DNA from: Deltaproteobacteria bacterium
Lineage (GTDB): Bacteria > UBA10199 > 2-02-FULL-44-16
Length of the DNA: 32,639 nucleotides
NCBI GenBank assembly: GCA_016202335.1
Contig: JACQOX010000184.1
Span: 1-32,639 of the forward strand
Direction: 5' to 3'
Both the position numbers and the translations under genes were made by a program. A model generated the notes under the pieces. That model had not been told where the DNA came from. It was given only the letters and a program-made list of their open reading frames with translations, and made no database searches. Shown here piece after piece: positions 7,195 to 15,236 of the stretch; positions within the stretch are counted from its first letter, which is position 1, and every line of letters begins with the position of its first letter.

Positions 7195-8213
7195 AAACAA
7201 AACTTTCCTTTCTCCATGATGACGCACCCATCGATTTCAATCGTCGTCTTGCACAGCACGCCATCGCAGTGGGCGTCGCTCGACCAGTCCGCTCCTGTCT
7301 GGAGTGGATACGGATTTCCCACCGCCATGTGAATACCCGGAAATTTTTCGTCCTGCAGCATATTGCCGATGAGCTTGGTGAGACCGATATTGGTGCCGAT
7401 GGCAAATTCGCCGATGCGCGAAGCATTCTCATCTGTGTCCAAATAACTTCGGAATTCCTGTTCGAGTTCTTTCAGTTCACAGCGAAGGCTGTCTTTGACG
7501 ACCCAACCGTTTTTCAACTCAAAGGAAATAGGATTTTTTTCGAGCGAACCATATTTTTCGGAGAAGAAATCGCCGAGCACACCATCCACCACCACATACC
7601 CATCGACCGAACGCGGACAGGTAAAGGTTTCTCCGTCGGGTAAATTGGTCCATTTCTGCGACGTAACCTCACCGGTACAGGGCACCCATTTCAACTTCGG
7701 ATCAAAGGTAGCCACGAGATTCGAACCGGCCGGGGTGGTCACGCGGATTTCTTTGGCAGACTTTGCAATGTCATACACCGCATGCGTCACTTTTTTGATT
7801 TCCACGTAATCCGCGGCCATACCCTGGTTCATCATCTCTTCAGTCACGCCGACCATGTGGGCATGACGAAGTTTGGCCGCTTTCACCGCCTCAAGCATGG
7901 GATGGCGAAAGGCCTTAAGCTCGCCCTTCTTTCCCGATGCCGCATAGAAACTCACGGTTGCCCAGGAGGCATAGATGTCGCGGAGGGCATCGGGAAACGC
8001 CAAAGGCGTTGATCCATCGGAAGGACGAGGCCCAAAATCTTCCATCGTAAAAAATTTGAGGTGATCGGTGATGCGGGAGGCCGCGACTTTAAGGGCCACA
8101 CCGATATTTTTGGATTGCTGATCGGTGATGATAACAACGCGATCGTCGGCCGTCACCTTCACACAATTTTCAACGGCTTGCTTGGCGCCAAAGGCGAGCG
8201 AATCATTCTGCAT
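7191..8213 (-). CDS. M29 family aminopeptidase
   Basis: This 340-residue protein matches the M29 (AmpS/aminopeptidase T) family of two-metal cytoplasmic aminopeptidases. The C-terminal half has the expected metal-site blocks in order: TNLPDGETFTCP, IGEFAIGTN, IHMAVGNPYP and SSDAHCDG. The Glu residues of the first two blocks and the His and Asp of the last two are the family's metal ligands and catalytic residues. M29 members are usually about 370-410 residues, so this one is a little short. There is no signal peptide. It is the first gene of a two-gene (-) unit with ridA. A role in peptide turnover is inferred from the family. Confidence 0.85.
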   Translation of the reverse strand: MQNDSLAFGAKQAVENCVKVTADDRVVIITDQQSKNIGVALKVAASRITDHLKFFTMEDFGPRPSDGSTPLAFPDALRDIYASWATVSFYAASGKKGELKAFRHPMLEAVKAAKLRHAHMVGVTEEMMNQGMAADYVEIKKVTHAVYDIAKSAKEIRVTTPAGSNLVATFDPKLKWVPCTGEVTSQKWTNLPDGETFTCPRSVDGYVVVDGVLGDFFSEKYGSLEKNPISFELKNGWVVKDSLRCELKELEQEFRSYLDTDENASRIGEFAIGTNIGLTKLIGNMLQDEKFPGIHMAVGNPYPLQTGADWSSDAHCDGVLCKTTIEIDGCVIMEKGKFCL

Positions 8214-8230
8214 TTTTTTCGGCTAGGGGT

Positions 8231-8259
8231 TTGACGGAGGTTTGTCAAGCAGGCATAAG
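8231..8259 (+). promoter_or_regulatory. Possible promoter for the FKBP-NamZ genes, with a TTGAC/GTCAA inverted repeat
   Basis: TTGACG (8231-8236) and CATAAG (8254-8259) are 17 bases apart, a fair sigma70 match ahead of the FKBP gene. TTGAC (8231-8235) and GTCAA (8244-8248) form an inverted repeat in the 70-base divergent gap and could be an operator or two opposed -35 elements. Confidence 0.4.
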
Positions 8260-8283
8260 GCAAAAAACCTTGAGGAGAAAAAT

Positions 8284-8709
8284 ATGAAAAAGTTCATCGC
8301 GATAATCGCCATCGGCATTTTTTTCCCCCTTCTTTCCTATGGAGCCACGAAAATGATCACGAATCCCAGCGGTCTCAAATACCTCGATGCAAAAGTCGGC
8401 ACTGGCGCTGAAGCGAAAAAAGGCGCGCTCGTCACAGTGGATTACACCGGCTGGCTGAACGCCAAAGGCGAAAAAGGTTCGAAGTTCGACAGCTCGATCG
8501 ACCGCAACGAACCCTTTCAATTTCTGCTCGGTGCCCATCAGGTGATCCAAGGCTGGGACGAAGGCGTTGCCGGCATGAAAATCGGTGGCAAGCGCACCCT
8601 CTACATTCCCGCCAAACTCGCGTATGGCGCACGCGGCGCGGGCGGCGTCATTCCCCCGAATGCTGAACTCATCTTCGACGTTGAACTTCTGGATGTGAAA
8701 GCTCGGTGA
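8284..8709 (+). CDS. FKBP-type peptidyl-prolyl isomerase, exported
   Basis: The protein has 141 residues: a signal peptide (basic MKK, hydrophobic core to about residue 20, probable cut after SYG) and a single FKBP domain. The domain shows the usual landmarks: VTVDYTGWL, FDSS, PFQFLLGAHQVIQGWDEGVAGMK, then LAYGARGAGGVIPPNAELIFDVELL. These hold the aromatic active-site residues and the VIPPNA hairpin. It should catalyse proline cis-trans isomerisation in the periplasm. The start at 8284 follows GAGGAG and gives a proper signal peptide; the upstream in-frame codons do not. Its stop overlaps the next start as GTGA. Confidence 0.94.
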   Translation: MKKFIAIIAIGIFFPLLSYGATKMITNPSGLKYLDAKVGTGAEAKKGALVTVDYTGWLNAKGEKGSKFDSSIDRNEPFQFLLGAHQVIQGWDEGVAGMKIGGKRTLYIPAKLAYGARGAGGVIPPNAELIFDVELLDVKAR

Positions 8710-9833
8710 AACTCGGCATCGACAGACTGCTTGACGAAGAACGGCGCCTACTCGAAGGTAAGCGTTTGGGGCTCCTGGCCCACAAGGCAAGTGTGAACGC
8801 CGAAGGCCTCCACACCGTGCGTCGTTTGTTAAGCGATCGCGCCTTTCAGGTCACCGCGCTCTTTGGTCCGGAACACGGCCTCGCCACGTATACCCAGGAC
8901 ATGGAAGCCGTGGCGACCGTCAATGATCCCACCTCAGGATTACCAGTCTACAGCCTCTACGGCGATTCGATCGCGTCGCTTTCCCCCACGCCGGAAATGC
9001 TGGATAAGATTGATATGCTTATCGTCGATCTCCAGGATATCGGCAGTCGCTACTACACGTACATCTGGACCACCGTTCTCGCCATGAAGGCCTGTGCTCA
9101 GGCCAAAAAAACCATGGTGATCTGCGATCGCCCCAATCCCATCAACGGTGTCACCGTGGAAGGGCCAGGCATTGCGCGTGGCTTCGAATCTTTTGTCGGC
9201 CTGCATTCGCTGCCAATCCGCCATGCCATGACCATCGGCGAAATCGCCCAGTACTTCAATAAACACGAAAAAATCGGCTGCAAACTCGAAGTCATGCACA
9301 TGGAAGGCTGGAAGCGCGAGAAGCACTGGCCGGATTTGAATCTTCCGTGGATCAATCCTTCGCCCAACATGCGATCACATCATGCCGCACTCCTCTATCC
9401 CGGCATGTGCCTGCTCGAGGGCACCAATGTCTCCGAAGGCCGTGGCACGGAAGCACCCTTTGACCTCATCGGGGCGCCGTTCATCCGAAGTGGAGAACTG
9501 CTTGATTATTTCTCGGCCTTGAGCCTGCCCGGTCTCACCGCCAGCGCCATCACCTTCACCCCCACCATGCAAAAGTGGGCCAACGAGCCCTGCCAGGGCC
9601 TGCAATGGCAGATTACCGATAAAACAGCCTTTAAATCCTATTTGACCGGCCTTGGGCTCATCTGGACGCTATATCATTTATATAGCAAGCGCGGTTTTGC
9701 CTGGCGCACCGAGCCCTATGAATTCGTCCGCGGCATTCCGGCCATCGATCTCTTGACCGGCAGTGACGTGTTTCGAAAACGCATCGACACGCGGGACTTT
9801 GAGGAAATAAAGGCACTTGCCACGAACTCATGA
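8706..9833 (+). CDS. namZ: DUF1343 family exo-beta-N-acetylmuramidase (NamZ-like)
   Basis: NamZ (DUF1343) removes N-acetylmuramic acid from the non-reducing end of peptidoglycan fragments. This 375-residue protein has all the family blocks: ALFGPEHGL near residue 53, LIVDLQDIGSRYYTYIWT, CDRPNPINGVTVEGP, LPWINPSPNMR and LLEGTNVSEGRGTEAPFDLIGAP. The two-domain length is normal. The start is GTG, overlapping the FKBP stop (GTGA). No signal peptide is visible, unlike secreted Bacillus NamZ, so the enzyme would act on imported muropeptides in the cytoplasm unless the true start is missed. Coupling to an exported isomerase is unusual. No other MurNAc recycling gene is in the window. Confidence 0.9.
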   Translation: MKLGIDRLLDEERRLLEGKRLGLLAHKASVNAEGLHTVRRLLSDRAFQVTALFGPEHGLATYTQDMEAVATVNDPTSGLPVYSLYGDSIASLSPTPEMLDKIDMLIVDLQDIGSRYYTYIWTTVLAMKACAQAKKTMVICDRPNPINGVTVEGPGIARGFESFVGLHSLPIRHAMTIGEIAQYFNKHEKIGCKLEVMHMEGWKREKHWPDLNLPWINPSPNMRSHHAALLYPGMCLLEGTNVSEGRGTEAPFDLIGAPFIRSGELLDYFSALSLPGLTASAITFTPTMQKWANEPCQGLQWQITDKTAFKSYLTGLGLIWTLYHLYSKRGFAWRTEPYEFVRGIPAIDLLTGSDVFRKRIDTRDFEEIKALATNS

Positions 9834-9897
9834 CTTTCTGCTTGTTCACGCTTGGGGACCATGATAGGGCGACGCCTCTTTCACACAGGAGGATAGC

Positions 9898-10500
9898 ATG
9901 ATTGCTGGTGGCGACAAAGTCTCGGGGGGCCTTTCTTTAAGTCAACAACTTCCAAAACAATTTTCAGCTTCACTCAGCACATTTAACCTCGAAAAGAAGC
10001 CTCAGGCCAAAAATGATCATCATGAAGCGGGGTTTGGAGGTATCTGCAACTCTACGGATTCATTAACTTCATTCGCCCCCTGGTGGAATGATGTCACCAC
10101 CTTCACCGGCAGACAAACAAATGAAGGCTATCGCCTCATCGTTTCCTTCAACAGCGAAGTCATCAATCCTCTCCTTCGTCGCGGCCAAGTTATTTTTGAT
10201 TATGACAAGACAACGGAAACGTGGAAAACACCGCAACCACAAGCCTACAGCGAGCCTGACTATAAGTTTTGCTCACCAGAAGGTGCGAAAGCGGTTATAG
10301 ATTTAGTTGTTGGTGGACTTCAATGTCTAGCCGCGGGAAACGTCGATAACGAAACAAGAGATGCGGCCGAAATCATTGCCCATCAACTTTATCACGTTGA
10401 TCTTTCGCAGGTCGCAACCTATTCAGCCAAAGATTGCCAGCCAAAAACACCTCTAAAAGCTGAGCTTCCAGCTTCATTTATTCCAGGCGATCATCAGTAA
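9898..10500 (+). CDS. Unknown 200-residue protein
   Basis: I recognise no domain. The start is well supported by AGGAGG six bases before the ATG. The first 45 residues are low complexity and polar. The middle part (YRLIVSFNSEVINPLLRRGQ, then QVIFDYDKTTETW) looks like beta strands. The C-terminal third is helical (GAKAVIDLVVGGLQCLAAG) with four Cys in the whole protein. There is no signal peptide or membrane helix. It lies between namZ and the convergent cytidine deaminase, nine bases from the latter's stop. Confidence 0.62.
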   Translation: MIAGGDKVSGGLSLSQQLPKQFSASLSTFNLEKKPQAKNDHHEAGFGGICNSTDSLTSFAPWWNDVTTFTGRQTNEGYRLIVSFNSEVINPLLRRGQVIFDYDKTTETWKTPQPQAYSEPDYKFCSPEGAKAVIDLVVGGLQCLAAGNVDNETRDAAEIIAHQLYHVDLSQVATYSAKDCQPKTPLKAELPASFIPGDHQ

Positions 10501-10509
10501 TCTGATACA

Positions 10510-10887
10510 TTATTCAAAGAGATAAGCGTCCGGCATGAGCTCCGCGAGCTGAGATCGTTTGGTCTTGCCTTCCAGGTTCGCCATGATCACTTCCAGCTCG
10601 GGCGCAAACTCAAGCAGTGTTTGGCGACAAAAGCCGCACGGCGGGATGGGATGTTTTCGCTCAGCCACCGTTACAATGCGCTTAAACAAGCGCTCACCTT
10701 GGGAAAGCGCTGAAAAGAGCGCAACACGCTCTGCACACAAGCAGCTGATGGCAGACGGACTTTCCACATTGGCTCCCGTGTAAACCTTGCCCTTCGCGGT
10801 TTCCAAAGCCGCGCCAACTTTATAGCCCGTCACATGGGCACAGGCGTGTTCGCGTGCTACCTTGGCCGCTTGAATGAGTTTTTTCAT
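10510..10887 (-). CDS. cdd: Cytidine deaminase
   Basis: Cdd deaminates cytidine and deoxycytidine to the uridine forms in pyrimidine salvage. The 125-residue length is that of the small tetrameric class. The zinc site is clear: CAERVALF gives the first Cys ligand and the catalytic Glu, and PCGFCRQ gives the other two Cys ligands and the conserved Arg-Gln. GYKVGAALET and GANVESPS are the substrate loops. The start overlaps the stop of the Lon-like protease (ATGA), so expression is coupled. With the dCMP deaminase at 3454 the window holds two pyrimidine deaminases, one for nucleosides and one for nucleotides. Confidence 0.93.
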   Translation of the reverse strand: MKKLIQAAKVAREHACAHVTGYKVGAALETAKGKVYTGANVESPSAISCLCAERVALFSALSQGERLFKRIVTVAERKHPIPPCGFCRQTLLEFAPELEVIMANLEGKTKRSQLAELMPDAYLFE

Positions 10888-13403
10888 TTTCGTCTCTTAC
10901 CTTTTTGCCGCGGCGGTTTCGGTGGTTCGGGTTGCGGCGGTCGGTCGTGATAGATGTCATGCTGCGGCATGGACTCCGTACCGCCTTGCTCGGCCAGGAG
11001 ATCAGAAATCTCGGCAAGGCGATGTTGGGCCAGGCCGTGCACGGTACCAGCAAGATACTTTCCGCGTTTATTCATGACACCCGCTTTTTTGCCCGTTAAA
11101 ATTTCAATCCCTTCATCAATTGATTTGACCGCATAGATATGAAACTTCCCTTTGCGTACGGCTTCCACCACATCGCTGCGCAGCATCAGATGACGCTCGT
11201 TTTGATGTGGAATGAGCACGCCCTGCTTGCCGGTCAATCCTTGGGCCTTGCAGACATCGAAGTAACCTTCGATTTTTTCGTTCACACCACCGATCGGCTG
11301 GATGTCGCCGTGCTGATTAACGGAACCCGTGACCGCCAGACCTTGATCGATGGGGAGTCCTGAAAGACTCGAAAGCAACGCATAAATTTCAGTCGATGAC
11401 GCGCTGTCGCCATCAACGCCGCCATACGACTGCTCAAAGGCGATCGATGCCGACAGCGTGAGTGGCGCGCGTTGCGCATATTTTTGACGGAGATAACCGG
11501 AGAGAATCAGTACCCCTTTATCGTGCGTCGGTCCCGAAAGCCCGCATTCGCGTTCGATGTTGACGATCCCGGCCTTGCCCACTGCCGTCACTGCGGTGAT
11601 GCGCGTCGGTTTGCCGAAACTCGTGTAGCCCATGGAATACACGGCCAAGCCATTGACCTGTCCCACGCGCTTGCCGCGGGTTTCGATCATCAAGACACCT
11701 TCTTCGATCATCCGCTGAATGCGCGACTCAGTCCGACCATGGCGTTCGCGTTTGGCTTGAATGGCGTCCTCGACGTGACGACGGGTGATGCGATCGTCGC
11801 CGTGTTCCGTCGCCATATGATGCGCTTCGCGTAAACAATCGCTCACGTTCGTAAAGCGCGTGGTGAGGCGATCGCGTTGCCCGGAAAGTTCGACGCCGTA
11901 TTCGATCAGCGCCGACAGACCATCTGCCGACAGCAATTTCAATTTGCCGCGGTCGCAAACTGATTTCAGCACGGCCGCAAATTCCTTGGCTGCTTTGGGC
12001 GTGAGCTTCATCGACGAATCAAAATCAGAGAGAATTTTGAACGTCTTGGAGAATTCCTCTTCGTATTCCCACAGCAGGTGATACAGCCAATCCGGTCCGA
12101 TCATGATGACCTTGACCGTCAGCTCAATCGGTTCTGGTTTGATGGCCAGCGGCGCCAACTGGACGTAGCTTTCCGGCTGTTGAATGACGAGCTTGCCCGT
12201 CTTGAGCACGCGCTTCAGATGATCCCAGACAAACGGCCGCTTAAAAACGTCGAGGGCATTGACGATCAGATATCCACCATCGGCCTTGAGCAAGCTACCC
12301 GCTCGGATGTGGCGGAAATCCGTGGTCCACATGCCGCCGGGGGCAATGTTGTATTCGAGCACGCCAAATAAATTCGTGTACGTGGGATTATCTTCTTCAA
12401 TAATGGGACAGATCGCATTTTGTTTTCGTCCGTCAGTGAGGAGATTGACTTCATAAAACCAAAAGGGATCTTCAGGGCGCATGGGTCCAGCCATCATAAA
12501 CATGGCCTTGTCGCTGTCGCGATCCGATTTGCCGATGATGGCGTCGACATTACCGAGGACGTGTTCGCGCACGCGCTTTAAATAATCACGAATTTTGGGA
12601 TCAGCATAGCGCGTCTCAAGCTCGTCCATGACACTGTCCAAAATCAGGGAACACCAGCGCGCCTGCAGTTTTTCCAATTCAACGTGCATCGCTTTCGCAA
12701 GCACGCGCGCTTCGCCGAGCACGCGTTTGAGATCAGTATTGAGTTCGCTGTGGCGGCCAAGTTTCACGCGGCGTTCCGACTCACTAAGTTTGCCTTCTTT
12801 GACGAGCGTCGCCAGGTAATCGATGGACACGGCCTCTTCGCCGACGATGGGAAACACCGTCGGCGCGATCAGTCCACCTTCCTGCACCTGGATGAGCGCA
12901 AAGCCTTCAGCCTTGAGTTTCGCGGCAAAGGCTTCGAAGAGTTTCTTTTCATCGCGCTGAAAACGGTCGATAATTTTTTCGCGTTCGCGGGAAACCTGCG
13001 TGGATTCAAGCGCTTTGGGCAGATCCGCGCGAAGCACGCGCACGAGGCCCTTCATGTCGTCGCGAAACTGCTTTCCTTGCCCGGGCGCAAACGTCAGCAA
13101 CACCGGCTGCAGATGGTCGGCAAAATTGTAGACGTAGGCGCGATCCGGCACAGGAATACAGGCTGGCTCCAGTTCTTCGAGCGTGCGACGGATCGTGGTC
13201 ATGCGCCCGGTGCCGGCCATGCCGGAGACGTAAATATTATATCCGCGCGGCGCGAGCTTGATGCCGGTTTCGAGTGCGGTGATCGCGCGCTCTTGACCGA
13301 CCACGCCTTTGGCGCCGGAAAAAGTTTCAGGATTTTTATAAAAAGAAAGAAAGGCTTTTGTGGTGCGGAAACGGAGCGCTTCGGGTTTCAATTTTTTGAT
13401 CAT
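10884..13403 (-). CDS. Lon-like AAA ATP-dependent protease (S16, AAA_32 type)
   Basis: This 839-residue protein belongs to the Lon-related group with an AAA_32 ATPase region and a C-terminal Lon protease domain, distinct from classical LonA. The N-terminal P-loop reads SGMAGTGRMTT; the Lys is Arg, as in many AAA_32 members. The Lon domain has the catalytic Ser in GVDGDSASS (Ser667) and Lys in GGVNEKIEG (Lys710), forming the Ser-Lys dyad. A helical insert lies between about residues 130 and 300. The last 25 residues are rich in Pro, Lys and Arg (PEPPKPPRQKGKRRK) and are probably disordered. No signal peptide is present. It is the first gene of a coupled pair with cdd. Natural substrates of this subgroup are poorly known. 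Confidence 0.9.
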   Translation of the reverse strand: MIKKLKPEALRFRTTKAFLSFYKNPETFSGAKGVVGQERAITALETGIKLAPRGYNIYVSGMAGTGRMTTIRRTLEELEPACIPVPDRAYVYNFADHLQPVLLTFAPGQGKQFRDDMKGLVRVLRADLPKALESTQVSREREKIIDRFQRDEKKLFEAFAAKLKAEGFALIQVQEGGLIAPTVFPIVGEEAVSIDYLATLVKEGKLSESERRVKLGRHSELNTDLKRVLGEARVLAKAMHVELEKLQARWCSLILDSVMDELETRYADPKIRDYLKRVREHVLGNVDAIIGKSDRDSDKAMFMMAGPMRPEDPFWFYEVNLLTDGRKQNAICPIIEEDNPTYTNLFGVLEYNIAPGGMWTTDFRHIRAGSLLKADGGYLIVNALDVFKRPFVWDHLKRVLKTGKLVIQQPESYVQLAPLAIKPEPIELTVKVIMIGPDWLYHLLWEYEEEFSKTFKILSDFDSSMKLTPKAAKEFAAVLKSVCDRGKLKLLSADGLSALIEYGVELSGQRDRLTTRFTNVSDCLREAHHMATEHGDDRITRRHVEDAIQAKRERHGRTESRIQRMIEEGVLMIETRGKRVGQVNGLAVYSMGYTSFGKPTRITAVTAVGKAGIVNIERECGLSGPTHDKGVLILSGYLRQKYAQRAPLTLSASIAFEQSYGGVDGDSASSTEIYALLSSLSGLPIDQGLAVTGSVNQHGDIQPIGGVNEKIEGYFDVCKAQGLTGKQGVLIPHQNERHLMLRSDVVEAVRKGKFHIYAVKSIDEGIEILTGKKAGVMNKRGKYLAGTVHGLAQHRLAEISDLLAEQGGTESMPQHDIYHDRPPQPEPPKPPRQKGKRRK

Positions 13404-13440
13404 GCGACTCTTTCTATGTCAGGAATTTTCTCCGCTTGCG

Positions 13441-13484
13441 CTTCCCTCTCAAAAAAGTCAACGTGATGCTGTCTCAGAGGGAAG
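13441..13484 (+). promoter_or_regulatory. Inverted repeat enclosing the ribosome binding site of the next gene
   Basis: CTTCCCTCT (13441-13449) is the exact reverse complement of AGAGGGAAG (13476-13484). The 3' arm holds the AGAGGGAAG ribosome binding site of the gene starting at 13489. A transcript starting upstream of 13441 would fold this site into a 9-bp stem. Confidence 0.45.
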
Positions 13485-13488
13485 AGTT

Positions 13489-13782
13489 ATGACCAAAGAA
13501 TCTGACATTGAAACCTTTCTCAAGAATGTCGTCGACCGCGTCGGCGACGTCGACGAAGGCACGCACCGCATGTTTCGCATGTTGGTGGAAATCACGCTCA
13601 CGTATCGCGACGAACTTCATCAAAGCAATCAAGAGAAACTCACCGTAAGCGAAACGCAAGAAGCACTCGATGGTTTCATGGACGTCATGAAAACTCACGA
13701 AATCCCCGCGAAACTCACACCCCACGCCCATCGCCTGATCGTCCTATGGCTCGAAGAAATTAAAAAATCCGTGCATCATTGA
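13489..13782 (+). CDS. Small unknown acidic helical protein
   Basis: The 97-residue protein is almost wholly helical by eye, charged, with no signal peptide or membrane segment. It contains ESDIETFLKNVVDRVGDVDE near the start and EEIKKSVHH at the end. The frame stays open upstream to 13360, but that part runs into the divergent protease gene. The start at 13489 follows GGAAGAG. I see no known domain. It stands alone on the (+) strand between two (-) genes and may be controlled by the hairpin over its ribosome binding site. Confidence 0.62.
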   Translation: MTKESDIETFLKNVVDRVGDVDEGTHRMFRMLVEITLTYRDELHQSNQEKLTVSETQEALDGFMDVMKTHEIPAKLTPHAHRLIVLWLEEIKKSVHH

Positions 13783-13795
13783 CGAGCACGTCGCA

Positions 13796-14968
13796 TCAAT
13801 CCTTGTCTTGAAATGTAATAATATGATCAAACCCCTCGGTCACGATGTCGCCTCGCTTAACGCCGTGGAAGGGAAGTTGTTTGGTATCGCGGTTTTTATC
13901 GAATTCCGTCATGCGTTTGAGCTCACCCTGATCGCCGCATAAAAGGATTTCCGTCTTTCCTTTGGTGCCCATCGGCGAAGAGACGATGCGGTAAAGACGT
14001 TGCTCGGCCTTTACCAGAAGAGGCGCCGCTGCCGCGCCGGATTGCAGAATATAATACGCCATCTTCAAATAATCGTGCCGATTGCCGATCTCGCGATCGA
14101 TGTCACGGATGACTTTCGGGCATTCCCACTCCAGATAAAAATGACACCAGTCGCGCTTATTGGCCGCACGCATGGGACAAGTTTGCTGATGCAAACAGGG
14201 AGCGATGACCTGCGCGTCGCGACGCTCCAGCAGGAGATCACGGACTTCCATGAGATTGCGCGTCGTGCGTTGCAGGGCAGGATCGATGATGATCAGAGAA
14301 CCGTGCAATGGTGCAATGGTACAATGGTGCAATAGTTCTTTACAAAGAGCATATTGGTCTTCGGCGGATCTGAGCTCATTCAGCACATTTGCGGCAAAGA
14401 TGAGATCGAATTTTTTATCTCGAAGAACTTTCGCCGCACTCCGCGCTGTCAGGTGTCCCTCGATGGTCGTGAGTCGGTGCTTGTCGGTGGAGAGTTTTGA
14501 AAAGAGATTTTTGGCATCGGTAAGCGCTTCCCGATTTTGTTCCACCGCATGAATGGTCAGTTTGGTGCTCGGATGGTGCTCGGCAAAATACTGCGCACAG
14601 GCGATGGCCACGGTTCCCTGACCGGCACCCACATCAAGGATGCCCACGTCATCGGCCGTGGGTAATTGACCCAGCTGATCGAGTTCGGCCAAGCAGTGCC
14701 AAACCTTGGCGACATTCGTCAGGAAAAAATAGAGCAGATAGGCTGAGCGGTACTCTTTGCGGCTGAAGTAATTTTTGGAGAGATCGGCTCGCTCAGAAGT
14801 AAACGACTCCGAAAGCTCGACCACGCCGGAGAGAAAAAATCGCACGTCCTGAGACGTAAAATCAGGCGTTCGGGCGCGGGAGCGAAATCGCTCGGGCAGG
14901 TACGTCGCTTTCACGTAGCGGGTGATAATTTTTTCAAGCGATGTGAGGTTCACATTTTTCGTCATCAT
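13796..14968 (-). CDS. Rsm22/METTL17-like methyltransferase with a Cys cluster
   Basis: The 390-residue protein has a helical N-terminal part and a Rossmann methyltransferase domain with SAM motif [13 protein letters not shown] at residues 110-121. [11 protein letters not shown] segment follows at about 191-200. After the domain come Cys258, Cys264, Cys275 and Cys283, and Cys344 near the end. This is the layout of the Rsm22 family, which acts on the small ribosomal subunit. Its mitochondrial member METTL17 binds a 4Fe-4S cluster through Cys in the same region. Bacterial members are little studied; rRNA methylation or ribosome assembly is inferred. An 8-bp tandem repeat lies inside the catalytic domain. 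The start has tandem ATGs and no strong ribosome binding site. Confidence 0.82.
   Translation of the reverse strand: MMTKNVNLTSLEKIITRYVKATYLPERFRSRARTPDFTSQDVRFFLSGVVELSESFTSERADLSKNYFSRKEYRSAYLLYFFLTNVAKVWHCLAELDQLGQLPTADDVGILDVGAGQGTVAIACAQYFAEHHPSTKLTIHAVEQNREALTDAKNLFSKLSTDKHRLTTIEGHLTARSAAKVLRDKKFDLIFAANVLNELRSAEDQYALCKELLHHCTIAPLHGSLIIIDPALQRTTRNLMEVRDLLLERRDAQVIAPCLHQQTCPMRAANKRDWCHFYLEWECPKVIRDIDREIGNRHDYLKMAYYILQSGAAAAPLLVKAEQRLYRIVSSPMGTKGKTEILLCGDQGELKRMTEFDKNRDTKQLPFHGVKRGDIVTEGFDHIITFQDKD
14303..14334. repeat. Four tandem 8-bp repeats inside the Rsm22-like gene
   Basis: The units read GTGCAATG, GTGCAATG, GTACAATG, GTGCAATA. They encode the loop [12 protein letters not shown] (residues 212-223) between a helix and the LIIIDP strand. 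Since 8 is not a multiple of 3, gain or loss of one unit would shift the frame. Confidence 0.85.
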
Positions 14969-14977
14969 GGGAAAAAT

Positions 14978-15008
14978 AAAGGGGACGTTTCTGAGAAACG
15001 TCCCCTTT
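14978..15008 (-). terminator. Intrinsic terminator after tRNA-Leu
   Basis: A perfect 14-bp stem (14978-14991 with 14995-15008) closes a 3-base loop. Read on the (-) strand it follows the tRNA gene and leads into TTTATTTTT (the A-rich stretch runs into the stem base), the form of a strong rho-independent terminator. It separates the glycolytic/tRNA operon from the Rsm22-like gene. Confidence 0.85.
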
Positions 15009-15012
15009 CCTG

Positions 15013-15094
<82 letters not shown>

Positions 15095-15097
15095 AGG

Positions 15098-15221
15098 CAT
15101 TTCTTTGGAAACTGGCGATCTCCTTCGTTAGTCCTCGTTCGCGATCCTCACGTACTTTCGTGTACGCTCCGGTCGCTCACTTCGGACTTGCCTCGGATCT
15201 CATCCAGTTTTCAAAGAAATG
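15098..15221 (-). repeat. Long imperfect hairpin between secG and tRNA-Leu
   Basis: Arms of 18 bases, 15098-15115 and 15204-15221, are complementary with one mismatch. The 88 bases between them are themselves partly self-complementary around 15157-15170. The (-) transcript of secG and the tRNA would contain a long stem ending three bases before the mature tRNA 5' end. It could be a processing stem (RNase III type) or a dispersed repeat lodged beside the tRNA. Confidence 0.72.
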
Positions 15222-15236
15222 AAGCATGTCAAAAAA

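Noticed and set aside
8245-8790. A 181-codon (-) frame across the FKBP gene and the start of namZ
   Set aside because: It is antisense to a gene with a signal peptide, a good ribosome binding site and a complete FKBP domain.
12684-13466. A 260-codon (+) frame over the Lon-like protease
   Set aside because: It lies opposite a well-supported protease; composition (Phe, His, Arg-rich) is typical of an antisense shadow.
15098-15221. Second tRNA or an rRNA fragment next to tRNA-Leu
   Set aside because: The segment forms one long hairpin and lacks cloverleaf arms or rRNA landmarks.
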